A stretch of 64,000 nt of DNA from Macrococcoides bohemicum (GTDB lineage Bacteria > Bacillota > Bacilli > Staphylococcales > Staphylococcaceae), in assembly GCF_042658685.1 (NCBI RefSeq), contig NZ_JBHSQY010000005.1, one strand, 5' to 3'. The notes beneath the pieces were generated by a model, which saw nothing but the letters and a program-made list of their open reading frames with translations, did not search any database and was not told the origin of the DNA. Positions within the stretch are counted from its first letter, which is position 1. Each line of letters begins with the position of its first letter. Position numbers and translations under genes: made by a program. Shown in pieces: positions 1-9,045 of this stretch.

Positions 1-203
1 CGGAGCTCAAAGAAATCTCGATAATGCTTTTCGTCTAAGTATCCCCAAATCTCTGTAATGATTGTCTTGTCCTCATTCACCCATCGACCGATCAACGTAA
101 CACCTAACTCTAAATAATTATTTAATACATGCTTATGGAAATAACGGTTTGTAGATTCGTAGCCATCAGGAATAATTTTAATCTCTGTTTTCACTTCAAA
201 CAT
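1..203 (-). CDS. Small hypothetical protein, 3' end outside window
   Basis: The reverse strand is open from an ATG at 203 to the window edge, giving at least 67 residues beginning MFEVKTEIKIIPDGYES. The stretch upstream of the ATG contains AAAGGGTG, a plausible ribosome binding site; an alternative GTG lies three codons upstream. The visible part is a compact alpha/beta-looking sequence with GRWVNED and ITEIWGYLDE segments, reminiscent of NIPSNAP or dimeric alpha-beta barrel proteins, but this is only a resemblance. The gene diverges from the NamA-type gene at 392, and the 188 bases between hold both promoters. The C-terminus cannot be seen, so no function is assigned. Confidence 0.6.
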   Translation of the reverse strand, partial: MFEVKTEIKIIPDGYESTNRYFHKHVLNNYLELGVTLIGRWVNEDKTIITEIWGYLDEKHYRDFFEL

Positions 204-391
204 CTCATACACACCCTTTACCTTCACTTACTTTTATTATACGTTATTTAAAATGATATTTCATTTAACTAAAATGTAAATTTAATTAATATTTAATTAA
301 TGCTACAGTTCAGCATTGTTATTCAAACAGATGTTTATCATTCTCCGGATAGAAGCTTTATAATAAATAAAAAAACTAAAGGAGCATCATT

Positions 392-1432
392 ATGAAAACA
401 TTATTAAATACCCCTTATTCATTCAAAGGTCTGGAACTAAAAAACAGAATCGTCATGCCACCGATGTGTCAATATTCTGTAGAAAAAGAGGATGGAACGC
501 CTACTGAATGGCATTACGTCCATTATGCATCACGTGCTGTTGGTCAAACGGGGCTTATTATTGTAGAAATGACAAATGTTGAACCAGAAGGTCGTATTAC
601 GAAAAACTGTCTTGGTTTATGGGATGATGCCCAAATTCCAGCTTATAAGCATATTGTAGAAGGTATTCATAATAATGGTGCCAAAGCTGCTATTCAAATT
701 GCCCATGCAGGTAGAAAAGCTCGTGATGTTGAAACGCCAGTTTCATCATCTACAACGCCAGTAGAAGAACCTACAGATTTCGGTCCAATTCGCTATCCTC
801 GTGAACTTTCAAACGAAGAAGTCAAAGCGATGGTCGTTAAATATAAAGAAAGTGTACGTCGAGCAGTTGAAGCTGGGTTTGATGCAATTGAACTTCACGG
901 AGCACACGGTTATTTAATTCATCAATTCCATTCCCCAGGTATCAATAAACGTGACGATGAATACGGCAAGGACCTTTCATTGTTTGGCGTTGAAGTAATT
1001 AAAGCTGCAAAATCAGTAATGCCGGAAGATATGCCTTTAATCTTTAGAATTTCAGCACGAGAATATATGGATGGTGGCTATGATATAGAACATGCTTTAG
1101 CCATATCAGAAAAATATTTAAATGCTGGTGTCGACATGTTTCATATTTCTACAGGAGGTGAAGCACCTGCTGGCATTGATAAACCAGGTAACTATCCTGG
1201 CTATCAAGTACCATTTGCAAAACGCTTCAAAGAAAAGTTTGATGTACCCGTAATTGCTGTAGGTATTTTAGACGCACCCGAAACAGCTGAAATGACACTT
1301 CGTAACGATGATGCAGATTTAATTGCAGTCGGTCGCGGAATGCTTAACGATCCATACTGGGCAATCCATGCTGTGAAAGCATTACGCGATGATATTAATG
1401 TGCCTATGCAATATGAAAGAGGCATCCATTAA
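392..1432 (+). CDS. namA: NADPH dehydrogenase (old yellow enzyme, YqjM class)
   Basis: This 346-residue cytoplasmic flavoprotein belongs to the FMN-dependent old yellow enzyme family, which reduces activated C=C bonds of enals, enones and nitro compounds with NADPH. It has the YqjM-class signatures: MPPMCQYS near residues 22-29, with the flavin-tuning Cys26 and Tyr28, and HGAHGYL with the substrate-binding His169 and His172, followed by NKRDDEYG. The length is close to YqjM (about 338 residues). The ATG is preceded by AAAGGAG at good spacing, and a TATAAT box sits about 25 bases upstream of that. Its stop codon shares one base with the ATG of the next gene, so the HAD phosphatase is translationally coupled. 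The family is well supported; the physiological substrate is unknown. Confidence 0.92.
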   Translation: MKTLLNTPYSFKGLELKNRIVMPPMCQYSVEKEDGTPTEWHYVHYASRAVGQTGLIIVEMTNVEPEGRITKNCLGLWDDAQIPAYKHIVEGIHNNGAKAAIQIAHAGRKARDVETPVSSSTTPVEEPTDFGPIRYPRELSNEEVKAMVVKYKESVRRAVEAGFDAIELHGAHGYLIHQFHSPGINKRDDEYGKDLSLFGVEVIKAAKSVMPEDMPLIFRISAREYMDGGYDIEHALAISEKYLNAGVDMFHISTGGEAPAGIDKPGNYPGYQVPFAKRFKEKFDVPVIAVGILDAPETAEMTLRNDDADLIAVGRGMLNDPYWAIHAVKALRDDINVPMQYERGIH

Positions 1433-2085
1433 TGTATCAACATATACTTTTTGATTTAGATGGCACGTTAACTGACCCTTATATGGGCATTACGAATAGC
1501 ATTATCTATTCTCTGCAAAAATTAAATATTGAAGCCCCGGATAATGCAGCACTTATTCCGTTTATCGGTCCACCACTGCATGAAAGTTATGAAACTTTCT
1601 ATCAATTATCAGGCGACAATAATGCCGAAGCAATCAGACTATACAGAGAATACTTCAGCGATAAAGGAATGTTTGAAAATGAAGTATATCCAGGCATTCC
1701 ATTACTATTACAAGCATTAAAATCGATGGATAAAAAGTTGTATATCGCAACAAGTAAACCAACGTATTTTGCTGTACCGATTTTAGAACATTTTAATCTT
1801 GCACATTACTTCGAGTCTATTACCGGTAGTGAGTTAGATGGCACACGGACTAATAAAGCAGAAGTAATCCAGCATGTCATTGATACACACGGACTCAATA
1901 GAGATGAATGCATCATGATCGGTGATCGCAAACATGATATCATCGGTGGACAAAAGAATAATATCGATACAATCGGTGTACTCTATGGTTACGGAGATGT
2001 AGATGAGATTAGAGAGGCACAACCAACCTATACTATTGCAACCGTCGATTATTTATTAGATGCTATTACAAATGACACTCAATAA
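1432..2085 (+). CDS. HAD-superfamily hydrolase (phosphoglycolate phosphatase-like)
   Basis: The 217-residue product has all HAD phosphatase motifs. Motif I is FDLDGTLTD with the nucleophile Asp8 and acid/base Asp10, motif II is the Thr/Ser in IATSKP, and motif IV is MIGDRKHDI. A helical cap lies between residues about 15 and 80, placing it in the subfamily that includes Gph and PpaX. Such enzymes remove phosphate from small phosphorylated metabolites or nucleotides in the cytoplasm. The start ATG overlaps the last base of the namA stop codon, so the two are co-transcribed. The exact substrate cannot be read from the sequence. Confidence 0.85.
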   Translation: MYQHILFDLDGTLTDPYMGITNSIIYSLQKLNIEAPDNAALIPFIGPPLHESYETFYQLSGDNNAEAIRLYREYFSDKGMFENEVYPGIPLLLQALKSMDKKLYIATSKPTYFAVPILEHFNLAHYFESITGSELDGTRTNKAEVIQHVIDTHGLNRDECIMIGDRKHDIIGGQKNNIDTIGVLYGYGDVDEIREAQPTYTIATVDYLLDAITNDTQ

Positions 2086-2145
2086 TTTGACCATATTTGA
2101 CCTTAGTGTTATGATAAATATATCAAATCAATAGGAGTGATGAAC

Positions 2146-2592
2146 ATGGATAATAAATATAGTATCTTTTCTCGCGGACAAAATGTATTTGATGTTGCAA
2201 ACGACATGTTAACGAAATCGGTCAGTCAATTTGCAGATAACGCTTATAATCATAGTTTTAAGTTAGATATTAAAGAAACAAATAATGATTATACTGTTCA
2301 TGTAGATTTACCAGGAATTAAACAGGAAGATATCCAACTAGACTATCAAAATGATGCATTAAGTATTACAGCGAAGCGCCTTGAAGAAACTGTAGTAGAG
2401 AACAATGAACATAACTATATTAAACGCGAACGCTCATTTGGTTCAATGCATCGTTCTTTATACTTACCAGATGTTCAGGTGGAAGCGATTAAAGCAACTT
2501 TTAAAAAAGATGGTACGCTAGATATCTTATTACCAAAACTACATGTTACTGAAGCACCAAAACAATCTATTAAAATAGACAATGAAATATAA
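2146..2592 (+). CDS. Hsp20/alpha-crystallin small heat-shock protein
   Basis: This 148-residue protein has the alpha-crystallin fold from about residue 45 to the end. The segments YTVHVDLPGIKQEDI, LSITAKR and GTLDILLPK are the usual beta strands, and the C-terminal QSIKI is the I-x-I tail used for oligomer contacts. Family members are ATP-independent holdases that bind unfolding proteins. The start at 2146 (MDNKYS) lies 9 bases after AGGAG; an in-frame GTG at 2137 and ATG at 2140 sit too close to that site. A hairpin terminator follows immediately, so it is probably monocistronic. No CIRCE or CtsR box was recognised upstream. Confidence 0.9.
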   Translation: MDNKYSIFSRGQNVFDVANDMLTKSVSQFADNAYNHSFKLDIKETNNDYTVHVDLPGIKQEDIQLDYQNDALSITAKRLEETVVENNEHNYIKRERSFGSMHRSLYLPDVQVEAIKATFKKDGTLDILLPKLHVTEAPKQSIKIDNEI

Positions 2593-2599
2593 ATTAATA

Positions 2600-2644
2600 A
2601 AATGAGTAGCAGGAAATTAATCTTTTCCGACTACTCATTTTTTA
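2600..2644 (+). terminator. Terminator after hsp20
   Basis: AAATGAGTAG pairs with CTACTCATTT across a 21-base loop and is followed by a T-rich run. It closes the hsp20 transcript before the S66 peptidase gene. Confidence 0.8.
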
Positions 2645-2708
2645 TATTCAGTTTTATTTTCTAAATTTTCTGATATAATTGAGATAATTTATGGAAAGTG
2701 GTGATATT

Positions 2709-3743
2709 ATGCTTCAACTTAAGAAACCAAAACGCCTTAATAAAGGAGACACGATTGCGCTTGTTTCATCATCTTCAGGTTTAGCAGGCGAGCCAACGAT
2801 GAAACATCGTACAACGCTTGGCATTAAACGTATTGAAGAGATGGGCTACAAAGTAAAAGTTATGCCTAACGCGTTAAAAGGTCTCGCATTTAACTATGAT
2901 CATCCAAAAGCACGTGCTGAAGAGTTAATGGCAGCATTTATTGATCCGGAAGTTAAGGCGATTATCTCTACGCTTGGTGGCGATGATAGCGTACGTTTAC
3001 TACCTTATCTGGATTTTGAGATCATTAGTCAGCATCCTAAAATCTTTATGGGTTATTCCGATTCAACGTTTACACATTTTGTTTGTTTAAAAGCTGGATT
3101 TTCAAGTTTTTATGGTTTGTCACTACTTACGGATTTTGCAGAAAATAATGCTTTTCCAGAGTATTCACGAAATCATTTTAATAAGACGCTTACTCAGAAT
3201 GAAATCATCGGTGACATTCCGACATCAGACTTTGTATACAAACACGGATTAAGCTGGGATAAAGAAAATGAATTAATAGACCGTGAAAAAATTGATAATA
3301 CTGGATATGACGTAGTAAATGGAAAAGGACAGGCAAGCGGACCGTTAATCGGCGGTTGTCTGGAGTTAATGATCTCTCTACGTGGCACTGATGTTTATCC
3401 AGATGAAACAGATTTTGATGGTGCAATATTATTTTTAGAAACCTCTGAAGTATTGATGCCACAATGGTTGATGGAAGATTTTATGCGTAGTTTAGGTGCA
3501 TTAGGTACTTTAGACCGTATTAACGGCATTATATTTGGACGTCCTCAAAACGGTGATTTATATGATGAATATAAAGAAGTCGTTCAGAAGATCATGAAAG
3601 AATGGGGACATGAGGATAAACCGGTGTTGTTTAATGCATCATTTGGACATAATGAACCAAAATGTATTGTACCGTATGGACGAAATGCGGTAATTGATGC
3701 AGATAATAAAACATTTATTATTACTGAAAATGCCGTCGAATAA
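2709..3743 (+). CDS. S66 family LD-carboxypeptidase / MccF-like peptidase
   Basis: The 344-residue product is a serine peptidase of family S66, which contains muramoyltetrapeptide LD-carboxypeptidases (cell-wall recycling) and MccF-type microcin C7 immunity peptidases. The nucleophile elbow is MGYSDST, with the oxyanion-forming STLGGDDS upstream, and the C-terminal GHNEPKCIVPYG segment supplies the catalytic His. There is no signal peptide, so it acts in the cytoplasm. I chose the ATG at 2709 because GTGGTGAT lies just upstream; the longer frame from 2691 has no ribosome binding site. The length fits MccF-like members. The sequence alone does not separate cell-wall from MccF activity. Confidence 0.85.
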   Translation: MLQLKKPKRLNKGDTIALVSSSSGLAGEPTMKHRTTLGIKRIEEMGYKVKVMPNALKGLAFNYDHPKARAEELMAAFIDPEVKAIISTLGGDDSVRLLPYLDFEIISQHPKIFMGYSDSTFTHFVCLKAGFSSFYGLSLLTDFAENNAFPEYSRNHFNKTLTQNEIIGDIPTSDFVYKHGLSWDKENELIDREKIDNTGYDVVNGKGQASGPLIGGCLELMISLRGTDVYPDETDFDGAILFLETSEVLMPQWLMEDFMRSLGALGTLDRINGIIFGRPQNGDLYDEYKEVVQKIMKEWGHEDKPVLFNASFGHNEPKCIVPYGRNAVIDADNKTFIITENAVE

Positions 3744-3744
3744 A

Positions 3745-3843
3745 AAATGAGTGGGCCGAAAACAATGTTTTTCGCCCACTCATTTATTATTTTGAAGTTA
3801 AAATGTGCTTGAGTGGGCGAATTATAACTTAAATCGACCACTC
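3745..3843. repeat. Double-hairpin intergenic element, copy 1
   Basis: Two inverted repeats lie 66 bases apart: one with GAGTGGGCCGAAAA against TTTTCGCCCACTC (3745-3785) and one with GAGTGGGCGA against TCGACCACTC (3811-3843). The first also works as a terminator for the S66 peptidase gene and the second faces ampS from the other side. The same two-hairpin arrangement recurs at 44524-44622 and 63430-63530. Confidence 0.75.
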
Positions 3844-3856
3844 AACCTACTAAAAA

Positions 3857-5086
3857 TTAAATTACCCAGTTACCATCTCTAAATACTGGTTCAACTGTGC
3901 CATCTTCTTTAATACCATCAATTGATAGATCACTGCCACCCATCATAAAGTCAACATGAATCATTGATTGATTTAACCCTTTATCCATCAATTCTTCTTT
4001 GGATAAAGATTTACCATCTTTAATCGCATTAGGGAACGAACGACCTAATGCAACGTGACAAGATGCATTCTCATCATATAACGTATTGTAATAAAGGATG
4101 CCAGAGTTAGAAATCGGAGAATCGTCTGGTACTAATGCAATTTCACCTAGACGACGTGCACCTTCATCATTGTTCAGCAAATTCTTCAGAACGTCATAAC
4201 CGACTCCTGCTTCAAAGTCAGTAACCACACCGTCTTTAAACGTTAATTTAAAGTCATCTATAATTGCGCCTTGATAAGCAAGCGGGCGTGTATTACCGAT
4301 AACACCATTAACTCGACGATAGTCTGGTGAAGTAAATACTTCTTCTGTCGGCATATTAACCTGAATCTCTACGCCGTCAGAGTTTATCGCACTCGCTCCT
4401 AACCATACATGTCCTTTCGTCAAACCAATTTCAACGTCTGTTGTAGATGATTTATAATGTAATTTATCATATGCTTTTTCATTCAACTGCTGTGCTTTTT
4501 TATTTAAAGTTTCATTATGTAGTTTCCATGCAGCTACAGGATCATCCTGATCGACACGCACTGCTTTTATCATCGCTTCAAGTAACTTTAACTTTGCATC
4601 TTCTCCTTTGAGTTCAGGGAATACAAGTTCACCCCATTTATCATTCGGAAATCCTACAATACACCAAGAGAAGTCATAACGACCAACTGCTCTTGAGAAA
4701 TCTTTATTCGCTTCACCTAATGCTTTTGCCTGTGCAGCAATCTTTTTTGGGTCTGCATCTTTCAATAACTCAGGCGTTTGTGAATAGACACGTAAATGTG
4801 CTACTTTATTCTGTACAAAATCATTCGTTTCATCAATTCTATATTGCGGAATATGTTCAAACACTTCAATTGGCGCAAATTCAAATTTCATTTGAGATGA
4901 TGGACCATCTGTTAGTTTCTGAATTACTTCTCTTGCACCTTTTTCATACGCTGCTTTTGTCACTTCACGTACAAAATCAATTGCATCAATATCAGCTGTT
5001 ACTACAACCGTTTGGTCTGGTTGTACATTTAAACCTACGCTTACAACTGTTTCAGCATATTTTTTTACAATTTCTTTATAATTCAT
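3857..5086 (-). CDS. ampS: M29 aminopeptidase (AmpS/PepS type)
   Basis: The 409-residue protein matches the thermophilic-aminopeptidase M29 family (AmpS of Bacillus, PepS of lactic acid bacteria). These are cytoplasmic, metal-dependent enzymes that release N-terminal residues during peptide turnover. Supporting segments are MPTEEVFTSPD, carrying the first metal-ligand Glu, GRSFPNAI, and HVDFMMGG near the C-terminus with further ligands. The length is typical (about 410). The ATG follows GAGGAGGAAATT, a strong ribosome binding site. It is flanked by a repeat element downstream and a divergent spacer upstream, so it is probably transcribed alone. The family is well supported; the symbol is by resemblance. 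Confidence 0.88.
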   Translation of the reverse strand: MNYKEIVKKYAETVVSVGLNVQPDQTVVVTADIDAIDFVREVTKAAYEKGAREVIQKLTDGPSSQMKFEFAPIEVFEHIPQYRIDETNDFVQNKVAHLRVYSQTPELLKDADPKKIAAQAKALGEANKDFSRAVGRYDFSWCIVGFPNDKWGELVFPELKGEDAKLKLLEAMIKAVRVDQDDPVAAWKLHNETLNKKAQQLNEKAYDKLHYKSSTTDVEIGLTKGHVWLGASAINSDGVEIQVNMPTEEVFTSPDYRRVNGVIGNTRPLAYQGAIIDDFKLTFKDGVVTDFEAGVGYDVLKNLLNNDEGARRLGEIALVPDDSPISNSGILYYNTLYDENASCHVALGRSFPNAIKDGKSLSKEELMDKGLNQSMIHVDFMMGGSDLSIDGIKEDGTVEPVFRDGNWVI

Positions 5087-5175
5087 ATAATTTCCTCCTC
5101 AATCTCTTATTGATATCATTATATCGGAAACCGAAGTAAATGAAAACAAAAAAGATGAGGCGACGATGTCACCTC

Positions 5176-5658
5176 TTACTCTGCAAATATTTCTATTCTT
5201 TTTACTTTATTATCTCTAAAGACAAATTTCATACCGATATGATGCTCTTTATCCTTATAATGAAATTGTGTCTGCTGTTTGGGTAATAACGACTTTTTAT
5301 AAGTATTTCCGTATGCATCGATAACCTCTTGTTTCGAACTATCGATTGTAATATCACGACTCGTTTTAACAGCGGGGTTCTTAAATAAAGATACTGCTGT
5401 GATATGATTGTTTTTATTATCTTTTCTAATGATTAACCCTCTGCGTTTAACAGATCGATAAAATGTTCTACCTTCTAACTGAATACGTGCATCTTTCACA
5501 AAATCTTTATCTTTTTCTTCATACTCTTCACCAATTTTAACATCACCTAGGCGTTCTTCACTTAAATCATTGTCAGGCGTAGTACAATAGTTATATAACC
5601 ATAATGCGATGCTGACACTTAGTATGAGCACGATAATAATTGATACGTATTTTTTCAT
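5176..5658 (-). CDS. Hypothetical membrane-anchored protein
   Basis: This 160-residue product starts MKKYVSIIIVLILSVSIALW, one N-terminal membrane segment of about 18 hydrophobic residues, followed by a charged extracellular part of about 135 residues rich in Lys, Asp and Glu. The single Cys at the end of the membrane helix (YNYCTTP) does not sit in a convincing lipobox. The C-terminal half (DITIDSSKQEVIDAYG ... RDNKVKRIEIFAE) looks like a small beta-rich fold of the kind seen in staphylococcal secreted or SmpA/BamE-like proteins, which is weak inference. The ATG at 5658 is preferred over an in-frame GTG at 5667. It has no clear operon partner. Confidence 0.7.
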   Translation of the reverse strand: MKKYVSIIIVLILSVSIALWLYNYCTTPDNDLSEERLGDVKIGEEYEEKDKDFVKDARIQLEGRTFYRSVKRRGLIIRKDNKNNHITAVSLFKNPAVKTSRDITIDSSKQEVIDAYGNTYKKSLLPKQQTQFHYKDKEHHIGMKFVFRDNKVKRIEIFAE

Positions 5659-5728
5659 ACTTCTCACACTTTCCTATTTTATCTCTACTAATATACCATA
5701 AAATTACAAATGTTGAAAATAAAAAAAG

Positions 5729-5749
5729 ATGGGTAGTTAAACTACCCAT
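5729..5749 (-). terminator. Orphan terminator, possible small RNA end
   Basis: ATGGGTAGTT and AACTACCCAT form a perfect 10-bp stem with a one-base loop, followed on the minus strand by seven T residues. No recognisable minus-strand gene lies between this hairpin and the thioredoxin-like gene that starts at 5941 on the other strand. It may end a small RNA initiated within 5760-5930. No convincing promoter was found there. Confidence 0.5.
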
Positions 5750-5940
5750 AGAGAAGACTTACATGTATGAAAAATTATTAGCTAAGGTAAGTGTATCACT
5801 TCACATCACGCTAAACATCCGTATATACCGTAATATTTATGAATTTATGTTCATTTATTTAGTGAAAATAATATCTTTTGTTTGATTATTCTGATATTGT
5901 TATAATACATTTATATTATTAAAGCTTACAGGAGGCACTT

Positions 5941-6492
5941 ATGACGACTTTAATCGAATATTTTAATCAAGGCTTATCTTTAGAGCAATATATTAACCAA
6001 ATGGAAGTAAATAAAGCAGAAATGCATAAAATCTATGAAACTTTTGAATTACCTGCAGATGATCCACGTTTACAAACTGTAAAAGACAAACACTTAAAGG
6101 CCATCGTCATCACTGAAGATTGGTGTGGTGACGCGATGATGAACTTACCTGTGCTAATGAAAATTGCGGAAGCGACAGATATGCCGTTAAGCATTAGTTT
6201 ACGTGATTCAAATCCATCATTAATGGATCAGTATTTAACAAATGGAGGACGTTCTATTCCGAAATTTGTCTTCCTGGATGAATCGGGTAAAGAATATACA
6301 AACTGGGGTCCTCGCGCTGAGAAAGTTCAAAATTTTGTTATGGTTTTACGTAAAGATTTACCCGCTAAAGATGATAAACTTTTTGAATCTAAACAAAAAG
6401 AAGTCCACCATCAAATTCATGAAAAATATAAAAATACACCTGAATTCTGGAATGAAGTATACGAATCAATTATGGAACAGCTGACAAAATAG
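5941..6492 (+). CDS. Thioredoxin-family protein
   Basis: The 183-residue cytoplasmic product has a thioredoxin-like fold in its central part. The usual active-site loop is present as ITEDWCGDAMMNLP, keeping the Trp-Cys of WCxxC but replacing the second Cys with Ala. The cis-proline region appears as GGRSIPKFVFLDESG. It resembles the thioredoxin-family proteins of Bacillales that lack the second active-site Cys, whose role is poorly defined. The ATG follows AGGAGG at seven bases. A terminator overlapping the stop codon closes the transcript. Loss of the resolving Cys argues against ordinary disulfide reductase chemistry. Confidence 0.8.
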   Translation: MTTLIEYFNQGLSLEQYINQMEVNKAEMHKIYETFELPADDPRLQTVKDKHLKAIVITEDWCGDAMMNLPVLMKIAEATDMPLSISLRDSNPSLMDQYLTNGGRSIPKFVFLDESGKEYTNWGPRAEKVQNFVMVLRKDLPAKDDKLFESKQKEVHHQIHEKYKNTPEFWNEVYESIMEQLTK

Positions 6493-6506
6493 TCAGCTAT
6501 TTTTTA
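6479..6506 (+). terminator. Terminator overlapping the thioredoxin-like stop codon
   Basis: AGCTGAC pairs with GTCAGCT around a six-base loop and is followed by ATTTTTT. The stem begins inside the last codons of the gene. Confidence 0.75.
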
Positions 6507-6980
6507 TTCAAATAAATTACTTAATCCTTCATCATCACCAAATTGTCTAACCGCACTATACAACTGTGCTCTATGATGTGTTAAATGCGTCAAAATAACG
6601 AGTAACCAGTCTAAATATGTTTGACGTGTCTGCCAATATGTCATTTTCATATTAAGCATTTCATCTTCTTCAAGCTGATTATAAAAATCATGAAGCATAT
6701 TCATGCTGAGTTCAAGTCTCGCTTCAAAAACCTCTATTGATGTCACTTCTTTTTGCCAGTAGTGATAATAATCATCCATTTCAGACTTCTCTGCACCTTT
6801 GATAAGCATTACATCAGCTTCAGGTATCAATGCAATATGTGTTAGCAATTCAAAGCAAGTTCTGCCACCCGGATAGATTTCCTGTTCTAACATAAATATA
6901 TCTACTTTGTTTGCAAGCATTTTTATACTTTCTACCTGAAATTCAATTTGCCTAAATATCGGTTCTATAATACTAATCAT
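6504..6980 (-). CDS. DinB-like helical protein
   Basis: The product of about 158 residues is an all-helical protein resembling the DinB/YfiT superfamily, small four-helix metal-binding proteins that include thiol transferases. The C-terminal TYLDWLLVILTHLTHHRAQLY is the usual place for two metal-binding His residues, and FELLTHIALIPE near residue 45 supplies the first. The start at 6980 lies behind GGTAGGTG; an in-frame GTG at 6989 is an alternative. The gene overlaps the end of helD by 8 bases, so it is the third cistron of a membrane protein-helD-dinB operon. The thiol cofactor and substrate are unknown. Confidence 0.65.
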   Translation of the reverse strand: MISIIEPIFRQIEFQVESIKMLANKVDIFMLEQEIYPGGRTCFELLTHIALIPEADVMLIKGAEKSEMDDYYHYWQKEVTSIEVFEARLELSMNMLHDFYNQLEEDEMLNMKMTYWQTRQTYLDWLLVILTHLTHHRAQLYSAVRQFGDDEGLSNLFE

Positions 6981-9045
6981 TGATATCACCTACCAAATAA
7001 AGATGACGTGTCGCTCTACTGGCGATTGTATACAAAAGTAACTGATCTTGTTCCCGATCATACTGATTAAACCCGACAATAAATACATGCGAGAATTCAA
7101 ACCCTTTGGCCATATAATTCGGCATGATAACTTTTCCTTTAGTGAATGTATATTGATCGTGCGTTAATAAAGTACATCCCTTTAAAGTCTGGGCTATCTT
7201 ATTAGCATGTCGAACATCACGTGCGATAATGGCGACACTTTCAGATTGCAATGCTTCTACAGTATTAACAAACGCTTCGTAATCTAGTTCTAATACATCT
7301 TCGCCTTGAACACCTAAAGACTCTGTATCATTGTTACCTATCAAACCTTTCGTAAATTCAGTAATTTGAACTGTAGAGCGATAAGATTTTGTTAAATGAA
7401 TGACATTGATGTCATCTGGTAATTTAAATGTCACTGCAGGATGTACAATTTGATTACTATCGCCGAGCATCGTCTTTCGTGCATTGGGATAGACCGCACT
7501 AATTGCAGCTAATTGGACGACTGAATAATCCTGCACCTCATCAATAATGATGTGCTGCATCATACTTTCTCTGTGCAATCCCTTTATCTTAACTGATAAA
7601 TATAGCAATGGCGCTATATCTTCATAATATATTTGTTTGTTTCTAAATTGATTGAGTGTTGCTTCGTATGCTTTCTGTTCTATCGACTTTAATATATTGA
7701 GATAAATACGTTCAATATTGATAAACTGAATATCTTTAATATATTGTTTCAGCACTTTATATTGCTTTGTCTTTTCACGTTTAGCACGCTTCTCAAGTTC
7801 TTCATCTGTACCGATATATCGCGTTACTTTCTTTAATGCTTTCGTTCTGTCTTTTATCGCTTGCTGTAAATGTTCCTCGTAAATCGGCTCTAATTCTACC
7901 TGAATTTTTTTAAGTCGTGCATCAATCGGAGATTCACCAAATTTATCATAAAATAAATAAGATAGATGCTCTTTCGTTACAAAAGGTGTGCCTCCAATTG
8001 TTAATATATTAAATTTAATATTTTTCACTGCAATCGATGCAATCTTTTGTTCCATCTTTTGTAGCAGTAACTTACTATTTTTAATTTTAAATAACGCTCG
8101 TTCGTGATCATCTGCATGACGCATGCGCTCGATATTTTGAAATAACGATTCGACATGAAAGTGACGACGATTCATTTTATCTTTTAACCTGAAAAAGCTC
8201 GTCGCATTAATCGGTGCTTCTCCTAACTCCGGTAATACATCAGATATATAATCGCCGAACATCTCATTGGGTGTAATAAACAGCATATGTTCTGCTGTCA
8301 TTTTATTTCTATGTAAATATAGAAGGTAGGCAATACGCTGCATTGCAATCGATGTTTTACCTGATCCTGGTGGTCCTAATACTAAAATATCATGATTTGA
8401 AGTCATACGTATAATTGCATTCTGATCCTGCTGAATCGTTGTAACGATAGATTTCATCTTATCTTTTGCACTATCAACGAGCAGATGCTGCAGTGCATCA
8501 TCACCAATATATATTTCTGAATCGAAAACATCTAACAGACGCCCTTGTTCAATAACAATCTGTATACGTGACAACACATCTACGACTTGTGTACCGACAG
8601 ACGGCACATTATAGCTTACTTCACCAAGTTGGTTCTCATAATATGTACTGGCAATCGGTGTTCTCCAGTCATAGATTATGAGATCTCCTGTTGAAGGATC
8701 CTTCAGACTATTTAATCCGATATAAAACTTTTCTGTTTCATGCTCGTCATCTTTTAAAGTGACAGCACCAAAATAAGGACGATTTTTCATCTTATTAAAC
8801 TGCTGTGTGACCTTATTTCGGTTAACCTGAATTTCTTCTTGTAATTTTAAAGAAGGTAGTACTTGCGAATATTCAATCTGCGCATCATCAGAAATTTCTG
8901 TACCGAGCTCTTCAAAGGCAAAGCGGCGTTCTTCGATGAGTTCAGTCGTAGATTTTGTGAGCTCTCCGGTTAATTTATTCTGAATGATATCAATTAAAGC
9001 ATGCACTGCTGTTAAATATTTCGTTTCACTCTGTTTTAAGTTCAA
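6973..9045 (-). CDS. helD: HelD RNA polymerase recycling ATPase (UvrD-like)
   Basis: This 690-residue protein is a superfamily 1 UvrD/Rep-like ATPase of the HelD type, which removes stalled RNA polymerase from DNA and helps it recycle. An N-terminal coiled-coil arm covers roughly residues 1-100. The Walker A motif is LGPPGSGKTSIAMQR near residue 230, followed by IIDEVQDYS (Walker B, DEVQ), GDSNQIVHP, KSYRST and a C-terminal MAKGFEF...ATRHLYLV block. Translation starts at TTG, chosen because GAGGAGG sits seven bases upstream and the TTGA overlaps the upstream stop codon. The length matches Gram-positive HelD of about 680-770 residues. Its coupling to a membrane protein and a DinB-like gene is specific to this locus. 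Confidence 0.85.
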   Translation of the reverse strand: MNLKQSETKYLTAVHALIDIIQNKLTGELTKSTTELIEERRFAFEELGTEISDDAQIEYSQVLPSLKLQEEIQVNRNKVTQQFNKMKNRPYFGAVTLKDDEHETEKFYIGLNSLKDPSTGDLIIYDWRTPIASTYYENQLGEVSYNVPSVGTQVVDVLSRIQIVIEQGRLLDVFDSEIYIGDDALQHLLVDSAKDKMKSIVTTIQQDQNAIIRMTSNHDILVLGPPGSGKTSIAMQRIAYLLYLHRNKMTAEHMLFITPNEMFGDYISDVLPELGEAPINATSFFRLKDKMNRRHFHVESLFQNIERMRHADDHERALFKIKNSKLLLQKMEQKIASIAVKNIKFNILTIGGTPFVTKEHLSYLFYDKFGESPIDARLKKIQVELEPIYEEHLQQAIKDRTKALKKVTRYIGTDEELEKRAKREKTKQYKVLKQYIKDIQFINIERIYLNILKSIEQKAYEATLNQFRNKQIYYEDIAPLLYLSVKIKGLHRESMMQHIIIDEVQDYSVVQLAAISAVYPNARKTMLGDSNQIVHPAVTFKLPDDINVIHLTKSYRSTVQITEFTKGLIGNNDTESLGVQGEDVLELDYEAFVNTVEALQSESVAIIARDVRHANKIAQTLKGCTLLTHDQYTFTKGKVIMPNYMAKGFEFSHVFIVGFNQYDREQDQLLLYTIASRATRHLYLVGDIND

